This document shows positions 1 to 7,801 of a stretch of DNA of 12,940 bases, in pieces (positions within the stretch are counted from its first letter, which is position 1; every line of letters begins with the position of its first letter). Position numbers and translations under genes: made by a program. This DNA is from Prevotellaceae bacterium (lineage in GTDB: Bacteria > Bacteroidota > Bacteroidia > Bacteroidales > UBA932), in assembly GCA_031289895.1 (NCBI GenBank), contig JAITOP010000314.1:1-12940 (forward strand), written 5' to 3'. Below the pieces are notes generated by a model. It worked only from the letters and a program-made list of their open reading frames with translations, was not told where the DNA came from and did no database searches.

Positions 1-8
1 GAAAAATT

Positions 9-1916
9 ATGAAAAAAATACTATTATTAAGCATATTGCTTTTTGTTGCAAACTTTTTGTTTGGGCAGGTACGCTTGCCTAAACCTATTAGCAACGGTAT
101 GGTGCTGCAACGCGATGCGCCCATAAAAATATGGGGATGGGCATCTCCTAAAGAAACTGTCAAAATTAAGTTTCTTGATAATGTATATCAAACCAAAGCC
201 GACAAAAAAGGCGAATGGAACATCACACTGCCCGCACAGTCAGCCGGCGGAGCTTACACTATGCAAATCAACGAACGCGAAATATCCGACATTCTTATTG
301 GTGATGTGTGGATTTGCTCGGGTCAGTCGAATATGGAATTGCAAATGTCGCGTGTGATGGATATGTTCAAAGATGAAATTTCAGAAATAAACAATCCATA
401 TATAAGACATTACAAAACACCACTTTCCTACAATTTTCAACAAGCCGACAACGACTTATCGGGTGGCGAATGGAAAGCGGCAACTCCCGAAAATATTATG
501 AACATTTCGGCAACAGCATACTTTTTTGCAAAATATCTGTACGAAAAATATCAAGTGCCGATAGGTCTTCTAAATTCAAGCGTTGGCGGCTCTCCTGTTG
601 AAGCGTGGATTAGCACGGAAACACTGAAAAACTATCCTGAATATCTTAAAGAAACAGAAAAATGCGCGGATATAAATTATGTTGAAAATACAAAAAAACA
701 AGATGGCGAAAATACCTTTAAATGGTTTTTGGACTTAAATAAAAAAGACGCAGGTCTATCGAAATGGCACAAAACTGACGTTGATATTTCCGACTGGAGC
801 GATATTTCGTTACCCGGATATTGGATGGACAAAAATGTTGACCTGAAAGCAGGCATTATCTGGTTTCGTAAGGAAATAGATGTTCCTGCATCAATGACAG
901 GCAAAGATGCCATACTGCGGCTTGGCTGCATCGTTGACAGCGATTCTGCTTTCGTAAACGGAACATTCGTCGGCAACATTACATATCAGTATCCGCCGCG
1001 AATTTATCCTGTTAAAAAAGGTATCCTGAAAACAGGTAAAAACGTGATAGCGATACGTGTAACAAGCAACGGATGGCGCGGAGGATTTGTAGAAGAAAAA
1101 CAATATAAACTAATAGCAGGCAACGAAAGTATTGACCTTACAGGCGATTGGAAATATAAAACCGGCGCAGAGGCATCTTATCAAATGTCGCCAACAACAA
1201 CATTTCACTACAAACCGGCAGGCTTATACAACAGCATGATTGCTCCGCTGCTGAATTTCGCCGTAAAAGGGGTAATCTGGTATCAGGGCGAATCAAACAC
1301 AGGACGCGCAAAAGAATACAAAAACCTTTTTGCCGACCTTATTTTCGATTGGCGCAATAAATGGAACAAGCCTCAACTGCCTTTTATATTCGTGCAGTTG
1401 GCGAATTTTATGAAATCGCAAAATACACCGCAGGAAAGCGGCTGGGCAACATTGCGCGATGTTCAGCGAAGAACGTTGAATATTCCATATACAGGCATGG
1501 CTGTGGCTATTGATATTGGCGAATGGAACGATATTCATCCGTTAAACAAAAAGGAACTGGGACGCCGTCTTGCACTCGAAGCGCAACGTCTTGCTTACAA
1601 TGACGAAATCACCGTAAGCGCAGGTCCCTTATATAAAAGCATGGAAATCAAAGATAACAGCATAATATTAACATTTACATCGGTAGGTTCGGGAATATAC
1701 ACTAACCTCGACCTGAAAGGATTTGCCATCGCAGCAGAAGATGGTAAGTATGTGTGGGCAAATGCTGTTGTTGTTGCAAAAGATAAAGTAAAAGTATGGA
1801 GTTATGCGGTAAAAAATCCCGTTTCGGTACGCTACGCTTGGGCTGACAACCCCGACGATGCTAATCTGAAAAATAAAGAGGGACTGCCTGCATCTCCTTT
1901 TGAAACAGAGAATTAA
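9..1916 (+). CDS. Exported sialate-type O-acetylesterase (SGNH hydrolase) with inserted jelly-roll domain
   Basis: This 635-residue protein should remove O-acetyl groups from a hemicellulose such as acetylxylan. Residues 1-19 form a signal peptide (Lys-rich start, hydrophobic core, end near FGQ), so it is exported. The SGNH nucleophile motif GQSNM is at 105-109 (Ser107). WYQGES lies at 424-429 and the Asp/His pair at Asp508 and His510 (NDIHP), which completes the expected triad. Between the two halves of the SGNH fold, at about 240-390, sits a beta-galactosidase-like jelly-roll segment. This layout matches sialate O-acetylesterase-like proteins and the CE20 acetylesterases known from Xanthomonas. 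Xylan clusters of Prevotella carry an esterase of this type (XynE) beside a GPH transporter and GH10/GH43 enzymes, which fits the neighbours here. The start is the only ATG giving the signal peptide; just 8 bases precede it, so the promoter lies outside the window. Substrate is inferred. Confidence 0.9.
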   Translation: MKKILLLSILLFVANFLFGQVRLPKPISNGMVLQRDAPIKIWGWASPKETVKIKFLDNVYQTKADKKGEWNITLPAQSAGGAYTMQINEREISDILIGDVWICSGQSNMELQMSRVMDMFKDEISEINNPYIRHYKTPLSYNFQQADNDLSGGEWKAATPENIMNISATAYFFAKYLYEKYQVPIGLLNSSVGGSPVEAWISTETLKNYPEYLKETEKCADINYVENTKKQDGENTFKWFLDLNKKDAGLSKWHKTDVDISDWSDISLPGYWMDKNVDLKAGIIWFRKEIDVPASMTGKDAILRLGCIVDSDSAFVNGTFVGNITYQYPPRIYPVKKGILKTGKNVIAIRVTSNGWRGGFVEEKQYKLIAGNESIDLTGDWKYKTGAEASYQMSPTTTFHYKPAGLYNSMIAPLLNFAVKGVIWYQGESNTGRAKEYKNLFADLIFDWRNKWNKPQLPFIFVQLANFMKSQNTPQESGWATLRDVQRRTLNIPYTGMAVAIDIGEWNDIHPLNKKELGRRLALEAQRLAYNDEITVSAGPLYKSMEIKDNSIILTFTSVGSGIYTNLDLKGFAIAAEDGKYVWANAVVVAKDKVKVWSYAVKNPVSVRYAWADNPDDANLKNKEGLPASPFETEN

Positions 1917-1917
1917 T

Positions 1918-2050
1918 AATTAAAAATTAAAAATTAAGAATTAAGAGTTAAGAATTAAGAGTTAAGAAATTACGAATTACGAATTACGAAAATTACGAAT
2001 TACGAATTGTGAAAGATGATGAATTATGAAAATTACGAAATTACGAATTG
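1918..2050. repeat. Degenerate 7-bp tandem array (AATTAAG / AGTTAAG / AATTACG)
   Basis: Starting two bases after the esterase stop codon, the sequence repeats with period 7. Units run AATTAAA, AATTAAG, AGTTAAG, then AATTACG, with occasional one- or two-base slips. The same AATTAAG unit recurs at 6594-6632 and 6722-6763. Confidence 0.85.
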
Positions 2051-2065
2051 TGAAAGATGATGAAT
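1998..2065. repeat. 27-bp direct repeat, two copies 41 bp apart
   Basis: Positions 1998-2024 and 2039-2065 are identical. Each starts with AATTACGAATTGTG and ends with GATGATGAAT. The copies overlap the end of the heptamer array and look like a local duplication. The second copy ends two bases before the A-run of the hairpin element at 2068. Confidence 0.85.
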
Positions 2066-2067
2066 AG

Positions 2068-2206
2068 AAAAAAATCCCGTTAGGGATTATATGTTGGTAG
2101 AATAGATGAACGCAAGCGAAAAAGTGCGGAGCATGAAAGATGTTTAGAATTGCAAACGTTTACCCGCACGATTTGTAGAATGAAGAATGAAGAGTTAAGA
2201 ATGAAG
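2068..2206 (+). repeat. Modular hairpin repeat, copy 1 (modules A + B + heptamer tail)
   Basis: Module A is a run of 7 A followed by the perfect hairpin AATCCC-GTTA-GGGATT at 2073-2088. A shared linker (ATGTTGGTAGAATAG) follows. Module B has the stem GTGCGG (2124-2129) pairing with CCGCAC (2164-2169) across a 34-nt loop that contains GAATTGCAAACGTTT. A heptamer tail (AAGAATG/AAGAGTT) ends near 2206. This is the most diverged of five copies, with changes mainly in the left half of the loop. Confidence 0.85.
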
Positions 2207-2350
2207 AAAATGGGCATAGATAAATATTGCGATATTTTGTGGAAAAACATTTGCCTTTTTTGAATATATAAAATGAATTAACAACAAATAATAAATAATT
2301 AAAGATAATAATTAACAATTAATAGTAAATAACAAATAATAAATTAAAAC

Positions 2351-3766
2351 ATGAAACAGACATCACAAAAAAATTCATCCACCGAAGCTAAAGGTTTCTA
2401 CAAACTATCGTGGACGCAACGTATAGGTTTCGGCTCAGGCGATTTAGCCCAAAACCTTATTTATCAAACGGTTGCCACCTATTTATTGTTTTTCTATACC
2501 AACGTATTCGGCATAAAGCCGGCAGCAGCAGCGTTTATGTTTCTGATTGTTCGTTTGGTTGATGTTCTTTGGGACCCGTTTGTAGGCGCATTTGTCGATA
2601 AACATAATCCCAAATTGGGCAAATACCGCGCTTACTTGGTTTTTGGCGGTATTCCGCTGACAGGCTTGGTTATCCTGTCGTTTTGGAATGGTTTTTCAGG
2701 TCAATTGTGGTACGCTTATATCACTTACGTTACACTATCGCTTTGCTACACAATGGTTAATGTACCTTACGGCGCACTCAACGCATCGCTCACCCGCGAT
2801 ACTGACGAAATCACTAAACTTACTTCTACCCGCATGTTTATGGCTAATATGGGCGGTTTAGCGGTTCAATTTGGTATTCCGGCAATAATTCAGCATTTTT
2901 CGCCCGAACAGGATTGGTCAAAACCGGAAGCATCAGGCGTTTGGTTTGTCGTTATGAGCATTTATGCCTTAATAGGATTTGCGTTGTTGTGTTTTTGCTT
3001 TTCACAAACCCGCGAGCGTGTAGTGATGGACAAAGATAAAACCGATACCGTTCGTTATGCCGATTTGTTTACCGAATTTATACACAATCGACCTTTGCGC
3101 GTTTTGGCATTCTTCTTTATTACCGCATTTGCCATGATGGCTGTCGGGAACTCGGCATCTGCTTATTATATGCAGTACAATGTCGGTCATCCGTCTGCCC
3201 TGCCGCTTTTTAATGCGCTGGGTTCTATTCCTGCCTTCATTTTTCTGCCTTTAGTGCCGGCTATCAAAAGAGCAATCGGAAAAAAACAAATGTTTTATGT
3301 TTTTCTGGGAGTAGCAATAATAGGTATGGCAATGCTGTACGTAATTTCTGTTGTTCCCGAACTTAAATCTCAGTTATGGTTGATTTATGCAGCCCAATTT
3401 GTTAAATCAACAGGAGTGATTGTTGCCACAGGTTATATGTGGGTTTTAGTTCCTGAGGTTATTTCTTATGGCGAATGGAAATCGGGCAAACGAATTTCAG
3501 GCGTTGTAAACGCTTTGACGGGTATATTTTTCAAAGCAGGTTTTGCTTTGGGTGGCGTGATTCCGGGTTTTGTTCTTTCTATGACCTATTTTGATGCCGA
3601 AAAAGCAACGCAATCGCCCTTAGCCCAGCAAGGAATTTTATGGCTGATGGTAGTGATTCCCGCAATTCTTTTGGTTGTCGCAATGTTTGTAATTTCAAAA
3701 TACGAACTGGAAGATAATCGTATTGACGAAATCAACAAAGAAATAGAAAATCGCCATCGCAGTTAA
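2351..3766 (+). CDS. GPH-family (MelB/XynB-like) sugar:cation symporter
   Basis: This 471-residue inner-membrane transporter of the glycoside-pentoside-hexuronide family very likely imports xylo-oligosaccharides or related hemicellulose fragments. Family signatures are GFGSGDLAQN at 26-35, then DVLWDPFVGAFVDK at 71-84, GKYRAYL from about 90, and YGEWKSGKR at 373-381. Asp71 and Asp75 have the four-residue spacing of the cation-site Asp pair of MelB (Asp55/Asp59). Hydrophobic stretches through the whole length fit 12 membrane helices. The N-terminus is polar and has no signal peptide. The ATG at 2351 follows an A/T-rich leader without Shine-Dalgarno, as is normal in Bacteroidetes. It stands first in a block with the GH10 (58 bp gap) and GH35 genes, which points to hemicellulose oligomers as substrate. 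The exact sugar cannot be read from sequence. Confidence 0.92.
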   Translation: MKQTSQKNSSTEAKGFYKLSWTQRIGFGSGDLAQNLIYQTVATYLLFFYTNVFGIKPAAAAFMFLIVRLVDVLWDPFVGAFVDKHNPKLGKYRAYLVFGGIPLTGLVILSFWNGFSGQLWYAYITYVTLSLCYTMVNVPYGALNASLTRDTDEITKLTSTRMFMANMGGLAVQFGIPAIIQHFSPEQDWSKPEASGVWFVVMSIYALIGFALLCFCFSQTRERVVMDKDKTDTVRYADLFTEFIHNRPLRVLAFFFITAFAMMAVGNSASAYYMQYNVGHPSALPLFNALGSIPAFIFLPLVPAIKRAIGKKQMFYVFLGVAIIGMAMLYVISVVPELKSQLWLIYAAQFVKSTGVIVATGYMWVLVPEVISYGEWKSGKRISGVVNALTGIFFKAGFALGGVIPGFVLSMTYFDAEKATQSPLAQQGILWLMVVIPAILLVVAMFVISKYELEDNRIDEINKEIENRHRS

Positions 3767-3824
3767 CATTAATGAAATTATATCGCAAAATAAACAAATA
3801 AATAATAATAAATTAAAATATAAA

Positions 3825-4949
3825 ATGATGAAACTAATAAAAAATTTGTTGCTGATAATAGTCTGCTGTATTTTATTATCAGCGTGCACAAAAACAACCG
3901 AACCTGCATTAAAAGATGCTTTAAATGGTAAATTTTTAATAGGTACAGCGGTGAATATCCAGCAAATATCAGGTGCAGACACACTTAGCGTAGAAATTGT
4001 GAAAAAACAATTCAACGCTATTGTCCCCGAAAATTGCATGAAAAGTATGTTTTTGCAACCCGCAGAAGGTAACTTTTACTTCGACGAAGCCGACAAATAC
4101 GTAACTTTTGGCGAAACCAACAATTTATGGATAACAGGACATTGCCTTGTATGGCATTCGCAAGCACCCGCATGGCTTTTTATCGACGAAAACGGCAACG
4201 ATGTGTCGCGCGAAGTTCTGATAGAACGTATGCGAAATCACATTACAACAGTCGTTTCGCGATATAAAGGCAGAATAAAAGGCTGGGATGTCGTTAACGA
4301 AGCAATATTGGACGACGGCTCGTGGCGTTCAAGTAAATTCTATCAAATAATAGGCGAAGATTTTATTCCGCTTGCTTTCCAATTCGCTCACGAAGCCGAC
4401 CCCGATGCCGAACTTTATTACAACGACTATTCAACAGCCATTGCAGCCAAATGCGAAGGCATTGTTAATGTTGTTAAAACAATACAGGAAAAGGGTCTTA
4501 GAATTGATGCCGTTGGTATGCAGGGACATTTGAGTATGGATGTTCCAACAGTCGAAGATTTTGAAAAAAGTTTGCTCACATTTTCGGCATTAGGAGTTAA
4601 AGTGATGATAACCGAACTTGATTTAACAGTCCTCCCCTCTCCTTTCAATTTTACAGGCGCAGATGTTTCGGCTAATTTCGATTTTCAAAAAGAATTAAAT
4701 CCGTATTCTGACGGTTTACCCGAAGATATTGCACTAAAACAACAAAACCGCTATGCCGATTTTTTTAGATTATTTTTGAAACATCACGATAAAATAAGCC
4801 GCGTAACATTATGGGGAGTTACCGATAACGACTCGTGGCGCAACGATTGGCCTATTCCCGGACGCACAGATTATGCACTGCTTTTCGACCGCAATTTTCA
4901 GCCTAAACCTGTTGTAAACGAAATAATACAATTGGCAAAAAACAAGTAA
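3825..4949 (+). CDS. GH10 endo-1,4-beta-xylanase, lipoprotein
   Basis: This 374-residue single-domain GH10 enzyme should cut the beta-1,4-xylan backbone. The signal sequence ends in lipobox LSAC with Cys21, so the protein should be lipid-anchored. The polar residues that follow (TKTTEP) allow periplasmic or surface placement. The catalytic acid/base is Glu159 in WDVVNE (154-159) and the nucleophile is Glu264 in TELD. The family motif GHCLVWHSQ lies at 105-113, including His111, and NEN-type substrate residues occur around 69-71. LWGVTDNDSWR near the C-terminus is also typical. No CBM or dockerin is attached. Two ATGs are adjacent (3825 and 3828) and either gives a working signal peptide. It sits 58 bp after the symporter and 17 bp before the GH35 start chosen here, consistent with one transcript. 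Xylanase activity is strongly supported; specificity among xylans is not determined. Confidence 0.95.
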   Translation: MMKLIKNLLLIIVCCILLSACTKTTEPALKDALNGKFLIGTAVNIQQISGADTLSVEIVKKQFNAIVPENCMKSMFLQPAEGNFYFDEADKYVTFGETNNLWITGHCLVWHSQAPAWLFIDENGNDVSREVLIERMRNHITTVVSRYKGRIKGWDVVNEAILDDGSWRSSKFYQIIGEDFIPLAFQFAHEADPDAELYYNDYSTAIAAKCEGIVNVVKTIQEKGLRIDAVGMQGHLSMDVPTVEDFEKSLLTFSALGVKVMITELDLTVLPSPFNFTGADVSANFDFQKELNPYSDGLPEDIALKQQNRYADFFRLFLKHHDKISRVTLWGVTDNDSWRNDWPIPGRTDYALLFDRNFQPKPVVNEIIQLAKNK

Positions 4950-4966
4950 CAAATGTAAAGTTGAAA

Positions 4967-6592
4967 ATGAAAAAAATTATTGCTATATTATTATTGTATG
5001 CGATTTTCGCAGTTGGAGCGCAAGGACAAAACCAACAACCACACCTCGCCAAACAAGGTACAGCCACGCAATTAATTGTTGACGGCAAACCATTTCTGAT
5101 ATTGGGCGGCGAGTTGGGCAATTCAACAGCGTCTGCATTGGCAAAATTGGATACGATTTTTTCTGCCCTGCACCAAGCGGAACTAAACACCGTGCTTGTT
5201 CCCGCCTATTGGGAATTAATTGAACCGGCAGAAGGGAAATTTGATTTTACTTACATAGATGCAGCAATAAACAAAGCCCGAACTTACGATTTAAAAGTTG
5301 TAATATTATGGTTCGGAGCATGGAAAAACAGTATGTCGTGCTACGCGCCGCTTTGGATAAAGGAAAATTATAAAAAATATCCGCGCACAGTTACAAAAGC
5401 AGGGCAGCCGCAAGAAATACTGACAGCATTTTCTGCCAATAATCTCGAAGCCGATAAACGCGCATTTGTTGCACTGATGGAACATATACACAACATAGAT
5501 GCCGCCGGGCATACAGTAATTATGATGCAGGTGGAAAATGAAATTGGAATGATTCCCGATGCCCGCGATTATTGTAAAGATGCTGATAAACTTTTTAATT
5601 CTGCCGTTCCGAAAAAATTTATTGATTATCTTATTTCTCATAAATCAACTTTGCATCCGCAACTGCTGAACAGATGGGAAAGCAACGGCTTACGCACCAA
5701 CGGTATTTGGACAGAGATTTTCGGCGAAGGACTTGAAACCGATGAACTGTTCACCGCTTGGAACTACGGTGTATTTGTGGAAGAAATTGTCAAAGCAGGC
5801 AAAAAAACCTATTCGCTGCCTGTGTATCTGAATGCTGCGCTTAATAGTCGCGGTCGCAAGCCGGGTGCATATCCGAGCGGGGGACCATTGGCGCATTTGC
5901 TCGATGTGTGGCGTGCCGCCGCGCCTTCCGTTGATTTTATCGCTCCCGATATATACGATACAGGTTTTGCCGAATGGTGCGCTTTATATCACACAGCTGG
6001 CAATCCGCTGTTTATTCCCGAAATTAAGTTTTCGGATACTAACGCGGCGAAAGTATTTTATGCTTTCGGCGAACATGACGCTATGGGGTTCAGTCCGTTT
6101 TCGATAGAAGATATAAGTAATCCGCAAGAATATCCATTGACAAAAAGTTACTACGTGCTTAGTCAACTACTGCCGCTATTAACCGCTGCACAAGGCAAAG
6201 GCAACACTTGCGGCTTTTGGTTTGATGACACAAACAAAGAACGCACGGTAACATTAGGCAATTACCGCCTCATCGGACGGCATGTTTATACTTACGGATG
6301 GTCTCCGCAATCAACTGACGGAAGTCCGTTTCCCGAAGTCGGCGCATTAGTGATAAAACTTTCCGACAATGAATTTCTGGTAGCAGGCACAGGCGTAGCA
6401 ATAACTTTTGCCAACGCTCTCGATAACGGATTTGTTACAGGCATTGCGTCAATTGACAAAGTGCAGTTTGAAGATGGAAAAATGATACCGATATGCCGCA
6501 TGAACGGCGACCAAAGCCATCAAGGACGACATTTGCGAATTGAGGCAGGCGAATGGAACATTCAATACATTAAACTGTACAACTATAAGTAA
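4967..6592 (+). CDS. Exported GH35-type beta-galactosidase-like hydrolase (DUF5597 class)
   Basis: A TIM-barrel glycosidase related to GH35/GH42, with the C-terminal beta domain seen in DUF5597 proteins. I prefer ATG 4967 (541 residues) over in-frame TTG 4961, because it starts directly with MKKIIAILLL and needs no rare start codon. A signal peptide ends near GAQGQ (about residue 20), and no Cys follows, so this should be a soluble periplasmic or secreted enzyme. Expected catalytic residues are Glu192 in QVENE (acid/base) and Glu352 in FIPEIKF (nucleophile). PAYWELIEPAEG near 79-90 is the usual GH35 barrel segment. Related enzymes act on galactosylated xyloglucan in Cellvibrio and Xanthomonas. 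In this xylan setting it may remove beta-galactosyl or similar caps from side chains. Substrate is the main uncertainty: galactose, arabinose (as beta-L-arabinopyranose) or another sugar are all possible. Confidence 0.85.
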   Translation: MKKIIAILLLYAIFAVGAQGQNQQPHLAKQGTATQLIVDGKPFLILGGELGNSTASALAKLDTIFSALHQAELNTVLVPAYWELIEPAEGKFDFTYIDAAINKARTYDLKVVILWFGAWKNSMSCYAPLWIKENYKKYPRTVTKAGQPQEILTAFSANNLEADKRAFVALMEHIHNIDAAGHTVIMMQVENEIGMIPDARDYCKDADKLFNSAVPKKFIDYLISHKSTLHPQLLNRWESNGLRTNGIWTEIFGEGLETDELFTAWNYGVFVEEIVKAGKKTYSLPVYLNAALNSRGRKPGAYPSGGPLAHLLDVWRAAAPSVDFIAPDIYDTGFAEWCALYHTAGNPLFIPEIKFSDTNAAKVFYAFGEHDAMGFSPFSIEDISNPQEYPLTKSYYVLSQLLPLLTAAQGKGNTCGFWFDDTNKERTVTLGNYRLIGRHVYTYGWSPQSTDGSPFPEVGALVIKLSDNEFLVAGTGVAITFANALDNGFVTGIASIDKVQFEDGKMIPICRMNGDQSHQGRHLRIEAGEWNIQYIKLYNYK

Positions 6593-6593
6593 C

Positions 6594-6632
6594 AATTAAG
6601 AATTAAGAATTAAGAATTAAGAATTAAAAATT
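6594..6632. repeat. AATTAAG heptamer array, left part
   Basis: Four exact AATTAAG units (6594-6621) are followed by AATTAAA and a partial AATT. The array starts two bases after the GH35 stop codon. It resumes at 6722 after an intervening hairpin element. Confidence 0.85.
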
Positions 6633-6721
6633 GCCCCCCAACCCCCTAAAATGGAGTTTGGACAGTGCAGAAAATTTTGGCACAGCAGAAAAAGTCCCCT
6701 TTAGGGGATTTAGGGGTACTG
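6633..6721. repeat. C-run/G-run nested inverted-repeat element inside the heptamer array
   Basis: The outer arms are CCCCTAAA (6643-6650) and TTTAGGGG (6709-6716). Inside lies the tight hairpin TCCCC-TTTA-GGGGA (6695-6708), preceded by a short A-run. GTGC (6665-6668) and GCAC (6680-6683) flank an AAAATTTT palindrome. Sequences of this sort (CCCCTAAAGGGGACTT and relatives) are, from memory, frequent in Bacteroidetes intergenic DNA. Heptamer arrays lie on both sides, as if the element had inserted into one. Confidence 0.75.
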
Positions 6722-6824
6722 AATTAAGAATTAAAAATTAAAAATTAAGAATTAAGAATTAAGAATTTAAAAATAACAAATAACAAATTAACAATTAATC
6801 ATTAACAACTAATAATTAGTAATT
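6722..6824. repeat. AATTAAG heptamer array, right part, then AT-rich GH43 leader
   Basis: Six consecutive 7-bp units (6722-6763: AATTAAG, two AATTAAA, three AATTAAG) lead into an A/T-only leader that ends at the GH43 start codon. No Shine-Dalgarno or clear Bacteroidetes promoter motif is visible. Confidence 0.8.
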
Positions 6825-7790
6825 ATGAATGCACGATATTTATTCCCAAACGACTACATGGCAGACCCTGCCGTACACATTTTTAATGGAAAACTTTATA
6901 TTTTTCCTTCGCACGACCGTGAAAGCGGAATTCCCGAAAACGATAACGGCGACCATTTTGATATGAAAGATTATCACGCTTTTTCGATGAACGACATCGA
7001 TAGCGATATTATTGACCACGGCGTAATTCTCGACGTAAAAGATATTCCATGGGCTGGACGGCAACTATGGGACAGCGATGTTGCCTACAAAAACGGAAAA
7101 TATTATTTGTATTTTTCGATGAAAGATAAAAACGACATTTTCCATATAGGCGTTGCTGTTGCCGATAAACCCGAAGGTCCTTTTATTCCCCTGCCCGACC
7201 CTATTCGCGGAAGTTACAGTATAGACCCATGCGTTTTTGAAGAGAACGGCGAATTTTATATGTATTTTGGCGGTTTGTGGGGTGGACAACTTCAACGTTA
7301 TCGCGATAACAAAGCCCTCGAAAGTGCAGAATTTCCTGCCGTTAACGAAGCTGCAATACCATCGCGCGTAGTTCGTTTAAGCAGTGATATGCTGCAATTT
7401 GCAGAAGAACCGCGTCCGTTGATTATTCTCGACCAACACGGCAATCCCCTGACTAACGACGACAACGAACGCCGCTTTTTTGAAGCCTCGTGGATGCACA
7501 AATACAAAGGAAAATATTACTTTTCGTATTCAACAGGAGATACTCACAAACTGTGTTATGCAACAAGCGATAATCCATACGGACCATTTACTTACAAAGG
7601 TGTAATATTAACTCCTGTAATTGGTTGGACAACTCATCACGCTATCATTGAATGGAAAGGAAAATGGTATCTTTTTCATCACGATTGCGTGCCGTCGAAC
7701 GGACTTACATGGCTGCGCAGCCTGAAACTGATAGAATTGGAATATAACGAAGATGACACTATCAAAACAATAGAAGGTATAACAATTTAA
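6825..7790 (+). CDS. Cytoplasmic GH43 beta-xylosidase / alpha-L-arabinofuranosidase
   Basis: A 321-residue five-bladed beta-propeller glycosidase of family GH43, probably subfamily 1. It should release xylose from imported xylo-oligosaccharides or arabinofuranose from their side chains. The catalytic base is Asp14 in YMADPAV, the pKa-modulating Asp is Asp134 in YSIDPCVF, and the acid is Glu220 in RFFEASWM. There is no signal peptide: the catalytic fold begins within the first 15 residues, so this is the one enzyme here expected in the cytoplasm, downstream of the symporter. The ATG at 6825 gives the start usual for close relatives (LFPNDYMADP). The length is that of a bare catalytic domain with no C-terminal beta-sandwich. 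It lies 11 bp upstream of the GH3 gene and is surely co-transcribed with it. Xylosidase versus arabinofuranosidase cannot be settled from sequence. Confidence 0.92.
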   Translation: MNARYLFPNDYMADPAVHIFNGKLYIFPSHDRESGIPENDNGDHFDMKDYHAFSMNDIDSDIIDHGVILDVKDIPWAGRQLWDSDVAYKNGKYYLYFSMKDKNDIFHIGVAVADKPEGPFIPLPDPIRGSYSIDPCVFEENGEFYMYFGGLWGGQLQRYRDNKALESAEFPAVNEAAIPSRVVRLSSDMLQFAEEPRPLIILDQHGNPLTNDDNERRFFEASWMHKYKGKYYFSYSTGDTHKLCYATSDNPYGPFTYKGVILTPVIGWTTHHAIIEWKGKWYLFHHDCVPSNGLTWLRSLKLIELEYNEDDTIKTIEGITI

Positions 7791-7801
7791 TATTTCGTAA
7801 T

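Larger units (their letters stand above)
1917..2350. other. Intergenic region, no gene: heptamer repeats, one hairpin-element copy, AT-rich leader
   Basis: The 434 bp between the esterase and the symporter hold no credible ORF. In order there are a 7-bp repeat array, a 27-bp direct repeat, one copy of the modular hairpin repeat, and about 140 bp of very AT-rich leader. I looked for the Bacteroidetes promoter (TTTG near -33, TAnnTTTG near -7). The best near-match, around 2233-2239, is one base short and has no -33 partner, so I call no promoter. Confidence 0.75.

Noticed and set aside
2233..2262. Bacteroidetes-type promoter before the symporter
   Set aside because: The TA/TTTG spacing is one base short and no TTTG lies at the right distance upstream; not good enough to call.
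4961..4966. TTG start codon for the GH35 gene
   Set aside because: ATG at 4967 is two codons later and opens a standard MKK signal peptide.
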